In this document: in pieces, positions 9,701 through 20,100 of the stretch | How the letters are laid out: every line of letters starts with the position of its first letter | Position numbering within the stretch: position 1 is the stretch's first letter | Origin: Notospermus geniculatus | Lineage: Eukaryota; Nemertea; Pilidiophora; Heteronemertea; Lineidae | Direction of reading: 5' to 3' | Assembly: GCA_002633025.1 (NCBI GenBank) | Contig: NMRB01000109.1 | Coordinates: forward strand, 224,959 to 288,958 | Length of the DNA stretch: 64,000 nucleotides | The notes under the pieces: generated by a model | The model's database searches: none | Told to the model about the DNA's origin: nothing | What the model saw: only the letters and a program-made list of their open reading frames with translations | Position numbers and translations under genes: made by a program

Positions 9701-11218
9701 ACTCTTGCAATTTCCAATAAATTTCCAATTTTAGAGTCTGGTCCGTATGGTTACTTTGACTTGTAAAACCATCATGGCCGACAGTCTACCGCCGATGACG
9801 TAGAACACAATGCACAATCAATGCAAAAAGCATGCAGCTTGCGAGTATTTTGTAGCCCTTCTGTTAGCCCTACAGCACTTTTTATACCACAATTTCGTCC
9901 TCAATCGAAAAATTATATACATACCTGTCGGAATTCCAATGAAAGACACCATAAATTGACTTGACAACACAGATTGAGGCGATTCATCTCGCTAATTTTC
10001 ACGCTTCGAGTGATCTGGGCGCAGCCATTATTCCTCCTGCAGCCTACGTCACCAACTTTTGAGATCCATGACGCATTGGTAGTGACTAGCCAATCAGCGA
10101 AGCTCCTCTTATTTTGAATTTTCGGAATAAGAAAATTCAATGAGAATTGCGTCCCGTGCCAGACCCTCGGTCTGGCGACCTCGGAGTATGACCGAGGGGC
10201 TGGTTGCGCGAGACTACACAACCCTAACAGGCACTCCTTCACATGAGAATCTTTTCATGCTACCGGTAGTTGGCTTTCTATGGGCAACCCTGCTGTAGAA
10301 AACTATTGAGAGCATTCCTGTCACAATCCATACCAACCTGTTCAACTTCTTGCAGACCTTTCAACATGAACTTGAAATGACGGATGGTGGCATCAAGGAA
10401 CTTGGGAACCAGACAAAAACACACGTGAAGTGGGACTTCTGATTGTAGTGCCAGTTTCTGTGCATACAAGAAGGCCCAGTTGTCTGGAAATGAAAACGAT
10501 AAGGAGGGTATTCATACCGTGGCAGAGTTGATGTGTTAATGTGTGCAGAAAAAGTGTTTTACACGAGAAACAAAACAAAGAGTCGCCGTCCCATACCTTG
10601 TACCCGTTGATCCCTGGACATCCAGTACACGATGCCGTCATGGTCTTCTTTGAAGTCCTCGGAATCGGTCAATACTCGTACTCTCTTTTTGTTGAATTTG
10701 AACTTAAGGATAGAGCAGGCACAACCAAGCCGTGAATTTGTCAGCTGAAAGTAGAATAAAATCAAATTTACTGGCGCAAAGGTCTAAAATGATACACACA
10801 CAACTTCCGATTGATAGCACGCCACTGAATGATAAGCTCAGGATGCAGAACATACAAGCAGGTCCTGCCCTCTGTTGACTCCAAATGTAGTCATGCTCCA
10901 CTTCAACTTCCATAAGAACTCAACCTTCACCTTTTGAGTGTACACGATAGCCCTCTAGGAAGCCACGCAAAACTACCAACCAACCTTTGTCATAAAATCC
11001 TGATCACTTGGCCCGGCTCCATTCAACACTGGTTTGATGTCTTTCACATCTTCTTCCTTCTTAGGTTTCTTCAACTTTTTACGTGGTGGCTCCGCCATTG
11101 TTGAGTACTGGTACCACCAGGGGTATTGGGTGTGAGTCGGGGTAGAATATGACTTAGGACTTGATGAGGCGAAGACACGGTATAACGCTTTTGTTCCAAG
11201 TCGAAGTGGTCTTGTCAT
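6584..11218 (-). CDS. Class II CPD photolyase (deoxyribodipyrimidine photolyase), complete, 10 exons
   Basis: FAD-dependent DNA repair enzyme that uses blue/near-UV light to split cyclobutane pyrimidine dimers. Exons on the minus strand are 11218-10985, 10744-10597, 10483-10338, 9479-9297, 8921-8763, 8646-8448, 8198-8046, 7885-7764, 7189-7030 and 6732-6584 (1653 nt, 550 codons plus TGA). Every intron is GT/AG and phases match. Both class II signatures are visible: [15 protein letters not shown] (exon 7) and [15 protein letters not shown] (exon 10). The core contains [11 protein letters not shown] and [16 protein letters not shown]. The first Met at 11218 follows an in-frame TAA. Residues 1-40 are basic, Ser/Thr/Tyr-rich and without acidic residues, like a mitochondrial presequence. 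Met41 (11098) has a strong context and precedes a Lys/Arg cluster, [12 protein letters not shown], typical of a nuclear signal. Length is slightly above the usual 450-540 residues because of this N-terminus. Introns are loaded with TIR elements. The final exon reads GCAWSICG where I recall GCMWSICG in relatives. Confidence 0.96.
7030..7189 (-). CDS. Photolyase exon 9 (residues 449-502)
   Basis: Acceptor TCTTGTAG; donor GTAAGT; leaves in phase 1. Encodes [18 protein letters not shown] and DPNGFVG, characteristic of the FAD/dimer-binding region of class II enzymes. Confidence 0.96.
7243..7390 (+). repeat. SINE-B fragment with tRNA-like head
   Basis: GGGCTGTTAGAACAATGCAGT followed by CGTTCGATCCCCAA is a degenerate A-box/B-box pair. 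The tail has the family's TTCTTCATGTGAGAGAGGGTAA phrase. It lies in photolyase intron 8. Related copies are at 26600, 39750, 40800 and 48535. Confidence 0.6.
7498..7709. mobile_element. Palindromic MITE, about 212 bp, in photolyase intron 8
   Basis: Outer arms read CTCCAAAAGAGCGCAGCACC at the left and, as the reverse complement at the right, CTCTAAAAGAGTGCAGCACC. Both continue TGACGGGACAGCGTC. The interior carries several TGACGT/ACGTCA motifs. No transposase is encoded, so it is nonautonomous. The target duplication is not clear, so the superfamily is unassigned. Confidence 0.85.
7764..7885 (-). CDS. Photolyase exon 8 (residues 408-448)
   Basis: Acceptor ATTTTCAG; donor GTAAGA; enters in phase 1 and leaves in phase 0. 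Encodes [17 protein letters not shown] and [10 protein letters not shown] of the helical FAD domain. Confidence 0.95.
8046..8198 (-). CDS. Photolyase exon 7 (residues 357-408), class II signature 1
   Basis: Acceptor ATTTTCAG; donor GTAAGA; phase 1 in and out. Contains [15 protein letters not shown], matching the class II photolyase signature F-x-E-E-x-[LIVM]2-R-R-E-L-x2-N-F. Confidence 0.96.
8448..8646 (-). CDS. Photolyase exon 6 (residues 291-357)
   Basis: Acceptor GCATTCTAG; donor GTAGGT; leaves in phase 1. Encodes the start of the FAD-binding helical domain, with [20 protein letters not shown]. Confidence 0.95.
8763..8921 (-). CDS. Photolyase exon 5 (residues 238-290)
   Basis: Acceptor CTCCACAG; donor GTGAGA; phase 0 at both ends. 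Encodes [20 protein letters not shown] and the TIRKKIH region that links the two domains. Confidence 0.95.
9297..9479 (-). CDS. Photolyase exon 4 (residues 177-237)
   Basis: Acceptor TGTTTCAG; donor GTATAT; phase 0 at both ends. Encodes [15 protein letters not shown] and [16 protein letters not shown], completing the alpha/beta domain. Confidence 0.95.
9684..10216. mobile_element. TIR element with perfect 9-bp target duplication, photolyase intron 3
   Basis: The termini read TAGTCTCGTGCCACCAG (left) and TAGTCTCGCGCAACCAG (right, reverse complement). CACAACCCT flanks both sides exactly (9675-9683 and 10217-10225). A 9-bp duplication fits Mutator-like elements; that assignment is inference. 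The 533-bp interior has no transposase. A terminal fragment of the same family is near 3455-3480. Confidence 0.85.
10246..10313. mobile_element. Fold-back fragment related to the 61158 element
   Basis: TAGTTGGCTTTCTATGGGCAA matches the arm of the TIR element at 61158-61333, and the right side ends AAAACTATTGAGAG. It is a short internal-deletion copy or solo hairpin in photolyase intron 3. Confidence 0.5.
10338..10483 (-). CDS. Photolyase exon 3 (residues 128-176)
   Basis: Acceptor ATTTCCAG; donor GTTGGT; enters in phase 1 and leaves in phase 0. It encodes [13 protein letters not shown] and [16 protein letters not shown], part of the alpha/beta antenna domain. Confidence 0.95.
10597..10744 (-). 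CDS. Photolyase exon 2 (residues 79-128)
   Basis: Acceptor TACTTTCAG; donor GTATGG; exits in phase 1. It contains the start of the photolyase fold with [15 protein letters not shown], the beginning of the N-terminal alpha/beta domain of class II enzymes. Confidence 0.95.
10985..11218 (-). CDS. Photolyase exon 1 (residues 1-78)
   Basis: Starts at the first ATG after an in-frame stop and ends at AAG with donor GTTGGT, phase 0. It encodes the presequence-like N-terminus, then Met41 and the basic cluster. The downstream enzyme core is not affected by which Met is used. Confidence 0.85.
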
Positions 11219-11277
11219 CAACTCTAGTGCTGCAACAGAAGATGTTTAGCCTATATTCACTTCACTAAACACTTTAA

Positions 11278-11481
11278 AGGAGCGTGGTATTGGATCTCAA
11301 ATGCTTTATTTGACTGCCGACGTAGAGGGAGCCACCTAGCAGCAGTAAGACGAACTACAAAAAAGCATACAAAATGTACATAGTAAATCGGGTCAATTCG
11401 CCGACAACGTAGTTAGTCCCTGGGTTGGAGAGTGGCGCGGTAGCACCAGCTGTCGAGAAAAAGTGGCAATACCATGCTCCT
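11278..11481. mobile_element. TTAA-flanked MITE, copy 1, next to photolyase start
   Basis: The ends AGGAGCGTGGTATTG and CAATACCATGCTCCT are inverted repeats. TTAA lies immediately outside at 11274-11277 and 11482-11485. TTAA target duplications are typical of piggyBac- and Kolobok-type transposons. The element begins 60 bp upstream of the photolyase ATG, so it may lie in its promoter or leader. Confidence 0.85.
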
Positions 11482-11485
11482 TTAA

Positions 11486-11668
11486 AGGACCACGGTAGGC
11501 CCCTACTGCCACTTTTTCTCAACAGCCGGCACCACCGCGCCACTCTCCACCCCAGGGAGTACGTTGTCTGTGTTGTAGTTCGTTTTGCTGTCGCTAGGTG
11601 GCTCCCTCTATGTCGGCAGTCAAATTTCCCATTAGAGATCGCATACTCTGCCGGGATACTCTGGTCCT
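11486..11668. mobile_element. TTAA-flanked MITE, copy 2, inverted and sharing the central TTAA
   Basis: The ends AGGACCACGG and (reverse complement of the right end) AGGACCAGAG are flanked by TTAA at 11482-11485 and 11669-11672. Its body is an inverted copy of the neighbour: TGACTGCCGAC.TAGAGGG and GAGAAAAAGTGGCA appear in opposite orientation. Together the two make a roughly 390-bp imperfect palindrome. Confidence 0.85.
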
Positions 11669-12681
11669 TTAAGCCTATGTCACTTCACTAGGCACAAGGA
11701 AGGATATCAGCCACCCCTTCCCACAGCTGTTCACCCTCCCCCCCCCCCCATCCATCCACCATGGGCCCTCAGCTTGAGTTCAGCTGGTGACTACCACACT
11801 ACAAAGTATCTTTTCAGCATTCAGCCTGTCCTAAAAAATCATCACAGACTATCATCACTTTATCATCAGCCTGCACCCTAGTGAATCTCTGTGGCATCTT
11901 ATCTGATCAAGAGAATAGTGCAAATTTACACACAAAGAACGGGAGGAGCACAGCACAAAGTCTGCCTCTGTTATGAAACGCTCAACGTGATTGGGATCAT
12001 TTCCCCTGTTACACCAATTTAGTCACGTGACGTATACAAAGCAAAATGGTGGTCGATACAATTTACACAAAATGACACAAGATAAATCACCTTTTTCTTG
12101 TGAGATTTATTGAGGTAAGACCTTTTAAAAGTTCATGATTGGCTTAACCATTTATTGTTACCCATTTAGTGGAGTTTGTAAGGGTTGCTTTCGTTTCAGA
12201 CCGAAGATTTCATTCATAGAAAAGTATTCTTTTTCAGTCAAAGTTCTCTCACTTATGTGAATACATTGTATTGTACACACTTGTGTGCACCTGTCATTAA
12301 CCAGTTAACAGTAACACAGGTGTTTTTGTCACACACACCACACCATGCTGTGCTATTAGGACAAAAACAAAGAGGGTATAGGGTTAGACTGGGAATGGTA
12401 GGCCCATTACATTTGCTGAATCTTTTTCAGTCATACTACTTTCCTTGACCTTGTTGTGGAGTTGCCATGGTAACTGGGCGGACCTACCCACATGCCATGA
12501 AAGTGAGTCATCATCTCTTGACTTGCGCTATCTTGCGTCCATACATGCCATATGCAAATTACTTAACCAGGTGTGACTTTGAAAAATGGATTGTTTGGAT
12601 TCATGTGTGAAGCCTGTTGTCATTATTGTTTCAGAATCAAGTAACTATAGTAGGGCCTAAGGCCTGCCACATTGCATGGCC

Positions 12682-12707
12682 GGGGGGGGGGGGGGGGGGG
12701 GGGGGGG
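12682..12707 (+). repeat. Poly-G run of 26
   Basis: An uninterrupted run of 26 G. Such homopolymers are prone to length error in assemblies. Confidence 0.95.
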
Positions 12708-13794
12708 ATACATCTATCCAAGGAGAGTTCATTTGCAAATAAATTGTGGTTTGAAATGACCAGAAAATTGTTTTGATTGGGAAAACGTTTAATTGGTGGC
12801 AAATTTTCCCAATGAGGTAGGCCTACCTGCTATAGGCCCTCCTCCCAAAGTTCTGGGACGGTGCACCCATCTTTGGACTTGTGATGCTTTCACCTTGACA
12901 AGATCCTCCCGTACCTGAATCTGGACATTTTGATAATTTGCAAAAGGTGAAAGGGTTTGAAGATATGGCAGCTAGGGCATGATGGTGTTGGGATGATTTG
13001 CATTTTTGCATGCCCCACCCTGCAAAGAATAGTCATAGTGTGTCAAACAAGTCAAATTCAAAAACATGTTATACCGGTACTTACTATACATGTATCAAAA
13101 TTCATTTCACCCTCAATCACTAATTTTGTCCATCACTATTCGTGCTGCCATCTTTTGTCCATGATCAGAACATCTGTCATTTTCCGTCCTTTGAAATGTA
13201 CATACCTGGCAGGGTTAAAATGCAAATGACTTCATAATTTTTCACGTCATGTTGATCACTGGGATGAAAAGTACTCCAGGAGTGAGAACAATTGATCAAT
13301 TCATAATTAATATAATCGTCGATACACGTTCCGAACAAAATTCGTCCGGGTTGAAGATAGGTGCAACACTTCATGTAGATCAATAGCATAATGAATGGTT
13401 GCCATGTGGACTGGGTTAAGATATTCGCAGAATCACATTATGCTAGCTAGCAGTCACGTTCCTGATAGCTTGTGTAGAGTGGCTACAGAGCATCCTGTAC
13501 ATGGCGTTCGTGTGGGCTGACTTCTCCTCTGTACGGGGATAATGTTACATAGATGCTGTAATTCGAGGGATTCTGGCAGATTTGACCTTTTAAGACATTA
13601 GTAGTGTTTAGTACATTCAGTGGTGTCGTTGTGTCTGATGATTTCTGTCATTTTCTGATGGGAACTTGAACATTAACGTCCACGAGACACCTTCTTTGAA
13701 ACCGTGGCTAAAAACGTTGTGAAATAGTGTAACCAAAGAGCGTTCGTCGGATTGGTGGCCGTTTTATTACTCTAGGACGATGTAGCCTACAATT

Positions 13795-14113
13795 ATGGAC
13801 GCAATGCCGAGCAATTACACCCCGTCGTCGGCAGATATCGAGAACGAGATCCAACATTTTGTGGATTCTTTCAAAAAAATCAACCGATCAACATCCTGGG
13901 TGGACAGACCTGCTACCCTGAATTTTGTGGATGATTTCACCGTTGGTTTTCCAACGACTTCATCTGGGGAATCGGGTGCATATGGGACGACGTCGGGTGA
14001 GAGCCCAGGCACGGTCAGTCGGAGTGAAGACCTGGACGCTACCAGGGGCACCCCGAGCCCCACTGGGACGGGGAGTAGTATATTTGACACCTGCTCTGAG
14101 GGAAGTCCAACAG
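13795..14113 (+). CDS. MCF2L-like exon 1a (distal first exon)
   Basis: ATG in strong context (A at -3, G at +4) after an in-frame TAG at 13783. The 319 nt end at AACAG with donor GTAGGG, phase 1. The 106 residues are Ser/Thr/Gly-rich and have no domain I recognise. The splice to exon 2 leaves a 25.9-kb intron. Confidence 0.75.
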
Positions 14114-17100
14114 GTAGGGTCTATATTTTCATTCTATGCATGCAGTGGGACCTCCAATAGCAGACAGCACTATCGGGAGGACACCTCTTTATTAGGGACA
14201 CCAAACTTCACTCACAATATGATCATTTCTGTTCATTTTCACCTCTACAATAAGGACACCTCATGATAGTGTCTGTCAGTACCGAAGGTGTCCATAGCAT
14301 AAGGTTCTGCTGCATATCAACAGTACTCATTTTGACCTCTGTAATCAGGACACCTCGATTAATGATAACATCTGTCATTCCCAAAGGGGTCCATAGAAGA
14401 AAGGTTCTGCCGTATATCGTCAGGTCAGTATCTTGAGGGAGAGGTCCGTCCACAGTGAGTCTGTAATAGGGAGGTCAGCCTACGGAGACGTTTCCATGTG
14501 GGCCATGGGGCCATGAAATTATTGGGCCGTTGCTACTACAAGTCCCTTTTCATACACTGCATGGCAAGGTCGAAATCAATCAATAGTATCAAATACTTGG
14601 CAGCAACACTCCACAAAAGTCAACATTTTCTGACAAGTACTTGTATTGACACTTCAACATTTAGCTCGACCAAGGTATTGACTACCTTTCTGTTAGTGAC
14701 CACTTTCAACTTTTGTCAGTCATGCTGCGATGACAGTTGCTCCCATTATTTGGGAAGAAGCCAGATCAATGTCACATCTGTTTAGAACAGTACTGGCACA
14801 CTTTTCCTGCCTCTGTCGGGAAACCTAGCAAACCCCTTCTCCTCTCTCCACCATGACATGCATGACACTCCAGATATCGGCTTGTTGCGTGTCGGATGAC
14901 AGATGATGTCATGTCCCACACTTAGTCGATATGTCACACTCCATGCATATACAGATTGGTCACACTCCATCCACAGACTGACATATGTACGGAACAAGGC
15001 CCGCTATTGATTTCCTGGTGCATATCGGCGGATCATGACCGTGACAGCCAGCGCTGCGTCATTTTCTAATTATATCCCTTGTCGTCATTTAATCCTTTGA
15101 TGTTCCATGTATTTGATGTCAGTGTATCTAATTTACATAGCTTATGTTTCACCCAAGAGTAGTACAATTTGTGCAACTTGTAGAATTCATTACACATAAG
15201 TTGCAAAGGGAAAGAGGCTAAGACTGGATGACCCCATCCTCGCACCCAGGGTCTTCGCAACTGCTCCCCCTCCTCGCACTTATTTCTGAGGGAGAGGTAA
15301 GACTGCATTGACCTGAGATTACATGTGAAATTTGAAATTTTCTGACAAAATAAAGACCAATTTCTTCAAAATAAATGAAGAGAATGAAGTTTGAAATGAC
15401 ATTTTTGTGGGCGATATGACCTGACATACATGTAACCCTACCAGTGATGGGGTGATTTTATTGGCCTTGTAAGGCTATGAAGACAATGTGGTGAAATTCA
15501 CAACCCCAGACCTGTTGTTCCCTCCTATTAATGTACATTTTACAACACATGGTCGGCAAATTCATGACTTGCGTATTTCAGTTACCATGACAACGGGTGA
15601 TAAACTGGGAAGTGATTCCGTCATCATAGGACGTAATTATGAAAGGGCTTTTGTTGTCATTGGAAGTGACCGTAATGGCAACAATTGTATTGGTAGGATT
15701 GTTGATTGCTGGATTAAGAGGGAAATCCATATTCTGACCACGGAAAACTGCAAAAGGATGAAAAGAACTCCACGGTGATCCTGTAAATAACTCAAAACCC
15801 ACACATAACAGAATTTTTGCTTCTTTCTTGCCGGAAAACCCAACGATTCTGAAATTGACAAAACTGGTGTCATCCAGTGTAGAGCACTTTTTGGAAAAAT
15901 CCTGTAATTTTCTACTGTAGGCCAATATTAATAACAGGAAGCAAGTGACAGAGTTTGGTGCAATACTATATAAACACATTTTATCTTCACACTGTTAAAA
16001 ATTTGCAGATTTCATCTGTTTTGAAATTGACATCTTTCGAAGCTGAACTTTTCATGCGATTTGGTATTCTTGATTCAAGACTTGTGCCGTTATTACGTAC
16101 CGGCACCTGTATATTATTTCAGGCTTTATCATTCTGTTTGCGGTTGTTTCCCCGGTACATCTCTCCCGGTTCTTTCCCGCTGAGCACCTAACTTGCCCAG
16201 TGCTGGAACAATCCAGTGAAATCTTGAGCAAAGTTAAGGCTAACCAGATGCCAAAGGTAGACAATGAAAAAAATGGAGATGTTTTAGAGATGACTCGTAA
16301 GCCCACAATGAAAGTGGGATTTTATCAAAAAAGTAAACCTCGTATCTTTAGCGAAACTCCTACATGTACACGCTGTAGCTTTCTTGCGCAAGTATATTTT
16401 ACTTGTAAAGCTACATTTATATGTAAGGTCTAGGAAAGTCTGGTCTATACATGCTTCATGATATAATGGACCAAAATTTGTTGTGTCATACATGTAGTGA
16501 GGTGATTGAGAGGACCAAATGGTCAGGATGACACAAAAGGAGAGCACTGTAAGTGGATTTGACACGTAGGCCTATGTTTTGACCACTTGCTCTCATACTC
16601 TGTCAGAGAACTGTTCACAAGCTGAGAACGACAAGCTGACATTGACAAAAATGTTTCCCATTTGCGTATGTCCCGACAGCCCAAGGCTTCCAACCGTACA
16701 AGATTTATGTAATTATCAAGGACAGAAGGCGTGTTTGGAAGCAGGAATCCCATCCTGTTTCATATCTCATTAGCTAATGAAGCCATGATTCAGGGGATGA
16801 AGTTGTTCCGATGGGAATGCACTGGATGTCCGTGGAGGTTTTCACTAACTCTCCTAAAGTGATTGATAGATAGGTTTTCTTGCCTTGTCATGTTGATGGA
16901 TGAAGTGGTGGAAGTTGAAAAAGTTTTGGTCTTCTGTCATGTCTGTGATCATTTTGCATTTAGATTTAAAGGGATCCAAAGAACGAGAAAGCACAAAAAT
17001 TGAGACACAAAATGAGAAATATCAAGAAGTTGACTTCTTGATATTTATAGATTTTACACCCATCGATGTAGTGACAGTCAAGATCACATCAGAATATCAA

Positions 17101-20100
17101 GATTCACATTTCTATGTACAGGTGGCGCAAGTGGTATCCATGTCTATAATATACAGGTGGCATAAGTGGTGTCAATTCCTATGAGGTGGGATTAGTGGTA
17201 TCCTTTCCTATGCATATGTAGGTGGCATATGTGATGCACATTGTATTTTCCTAGGCATCGGTGGCATTTAAGTGGTATACATTCCTTTTGGTATCCATTC
17301 TGATGTATGTGGCATTGGTGGTATCCATGCCTATGTATAGGTGGCATTTAGTGGTATCAATTCTGATGTATAGGTGGCATCCTTTAATAGGAGCAGTCAG
17401 CCGCGCATATTCCCAACAGATGGCAGCAAAGGTCTAGCATTGAATTGGGCTGTAGTGACACCTAGTGGTCAACTCGCTGACAGCTCCTATTGCTATGTCT
17501 CAACCATCCCTGTTGCATGTCTAGGGTGGTCCCTGACTCGCTCTGGCTTCAGGTCAACCAATTTTTCTCCATTTGCGAATTCAAATGTGATTACAAGCTA
17601 TTCCTCCATTGATCACCCCAGATTAATGCTTCAACTGTTTTCTTTCTCATTTGTGCAGGGCACTCACTAATGCATTTTGTCTGTACTGTCGATCTGTCAG
17701 ATTTTTTTGTAGATGACAATCTCTGGTAGTTGCAGACAGACAACCATATTGCTCGGCTAAAAACCATTCCCATTGCTGCCAATCAAAATATTTCTATCGA
17801 TTTGTGGGACGAGGGAGCTTGTTACGAGTGATCCTGCGATTAGAGTCGGGATTATGTTCAAAATATTGATGTTCTGCCAGCAACGGATACATATGTGTGG
17901 TATCCTGGACCTGGGGTCATGAGACTCGGGCAGGATGAGTGGTTTTTTCACCAGCCACTACATTTTAACTGAGAGATGTCCTCATAATTAACGTTAAAAT
18001 GAATAGAATTGACCAATTTCGGGCTGAAGTTTGGTGTCCTTAATAGAGAAGTGTCCTGGCAGAGGTGTCTACTACAAAGGTTCCACTGAATGCTATCTTG
18101 GGAATCTGCATTTAAATGACAATTTTATGCTGTACAAACACAGATATTTTGATAAGAAATCCAAATTTATCCTTAGGTAAACCATTGCTTTCGAAATGGT
18201 AATCATAAGTGGTGCGTTGAGAAGCTTCTGTAATGACGCTATTATTTGAAGGAGCTCGTACCCAGAGTTGAAGACATATGTAAGATGTCGATCAATATTC
18301 TGACCGTGGTGTACCGCCAGCGCCAGAATGGCGGGAGAACCGGCAGAGGTGATAATTATGCCTGTTCAGAAAGACTCGAAGTCGAGGTCAAGATATGTTG
18401 TGGGAGAGAGGGGCAATCAACAGTCCCATATTTTGAGTTCGAGTGCAGGCTTGATAAGAGGAGTATTGGGGCGAAGTACTCCTTGAAATCATAAAATACT
18501 CCCTGATTTCTGGCATCAAGGAGTGAAATTGACAGGGCCTTCCAAATTCAAACTTTTTTTGGCTCAATATCAACGATATCACAAATACAAGAGACAGCTT
18601 TTGCCACCCCTATCACCTTGAATGCATGAGTACCACACCAACCAGGAAATGTTTGAAAAAATCTCCCAACTCTTAGATATTCACTATTAAACCAAGCTAC
18701 CTCAGGGTGTGTCTTTCCTTCATTTCTGGGACTTGTTACATTCAAATTCATCCATTATTGATTCATTTTCCCATATTGTTCATTACCCAGTCTAATTGTC
18801 TCCAAACGATTCATCCATCCCGCACTGTGTCGTTTCTATGGTTTCACCCACGGCGCATTCATGTAAGCTTCTGATGTTCATTATTCGGCAGCTGATGACT
18901 TCAGGCAATCGATGGGAATGTAGTTTTATTGAAAATGGCTAGATGGAGCCGGTGGTATCTCTGATCAGCGAATCACTTATTAGTCTTCAGCTGTACACAA
19001 GATGGAGACACTCTCTTATGTCTCACCGCTCACGAAGTGCAGCGTCTTCAAAAGGCACAGATCAAAGAGTTGATAGTTCTGTAGAATTCTACCAGATGGA
19101 GTCGTTACTTTCAGTTTCTCTTCAGGCTATCCCGCCTCTCAACACTTTTTGTTCACGGTAGTTCATGAATGATGAAATGGTTAAGTTTAATAGTTGATTG
19201 CTGCTAAATCTTGTGAGGGATGTAAAAACACTTAAAGTGGTTCTCCTTCATTTCATATACTGTAATTGGCATCATTTATCAAGAAATTACATGCTAACAC
19301 ACTCTCTATCATCCTTGCCTTCATTTGGCTTCCCTTTTGATAGTTAAGTGGTGTGATTATTGCTTTTTCATTTGCCTCTTCAAGAACCTCATTTTTAAGT
19401 CCGATCCATTTTGCGTGCAGCGAAATGCTACTGAGTTCTCAGGACACCATCTGGATCGCCAAGTGTTGTGTGCTTAACTGAGAAGTGTCCTGCTGATTCA
19501 AGCTGAATATAAAATTACCAATTTGGGACCAAAATTATGCGCAGGCATAAATACAGAGGGGGGCCGCACCCAGTGCACGCCCCCCTTATTTTGGAAAATT
19601 CTTTCAGTCTGACCGAGAAATCGTCAAAATTAAGGAGGCTTCTGATGTAAATGGCCTGGACGCACCCCCTCTTTTGACAGATCGTGGATCCGTCCCTGAT
19701 GCGTCCTTCAGAGGGAGCTGACCTTGTAGAAGTGTCACAAAGGGTTTCCATGGCACCTCGTGTCTTCAAACCCAGGCCAAAAGTTTTCCCAAGGTGCGTG
19801 TTTCCTCCTGCATTTCATGCAATCTGAAAGGGTGTGCATTTCAGTGACATGACAAATGATTTGACTTCTCTTAAAACAGATTCAGTCCCGTCATGTAAGA
19901 GGGGTGTTTAAGACTTTAGTGTTGTTCTTGCAAGAGGGGTATGAAGACTTCATTCCTCTCCTTGTAAGGGGGTGTTTAATATTAAAGTGTAAATCAGAAT
20001 GAGAGAAATATATCTATTTTCGCTCAGCGACATTTCATTTTATTGATCTGAGCCCGTCTGTTGTTCAGGAGTTGGCAGGCTTCGTGTAGACGCCTCTTGA

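Larger units (their letters stand above)
11219..13794. other. Divergent intergenic region between photolyase and MCF2L-like genes
   Basis: About 2.6 kb separates two start codons that face away from each other, so the promoters and 5' leaders of both genes are expected here. It contains two TTAA-flanked elements at 11278-11668, a C run at 11738-11749 and a 26-G run at 12682-12707. An inverted CCAAT motif (ATTGG) lies near 13751. No TATA box near either start was convincing, and no coding exon was found. Confidence 0.55.

Noticed and set aside
17374-17670. 98-residue plus-strand frame
   Set aside because: Starts inside the 36-bp minisatellite; composition and context are noncoding.
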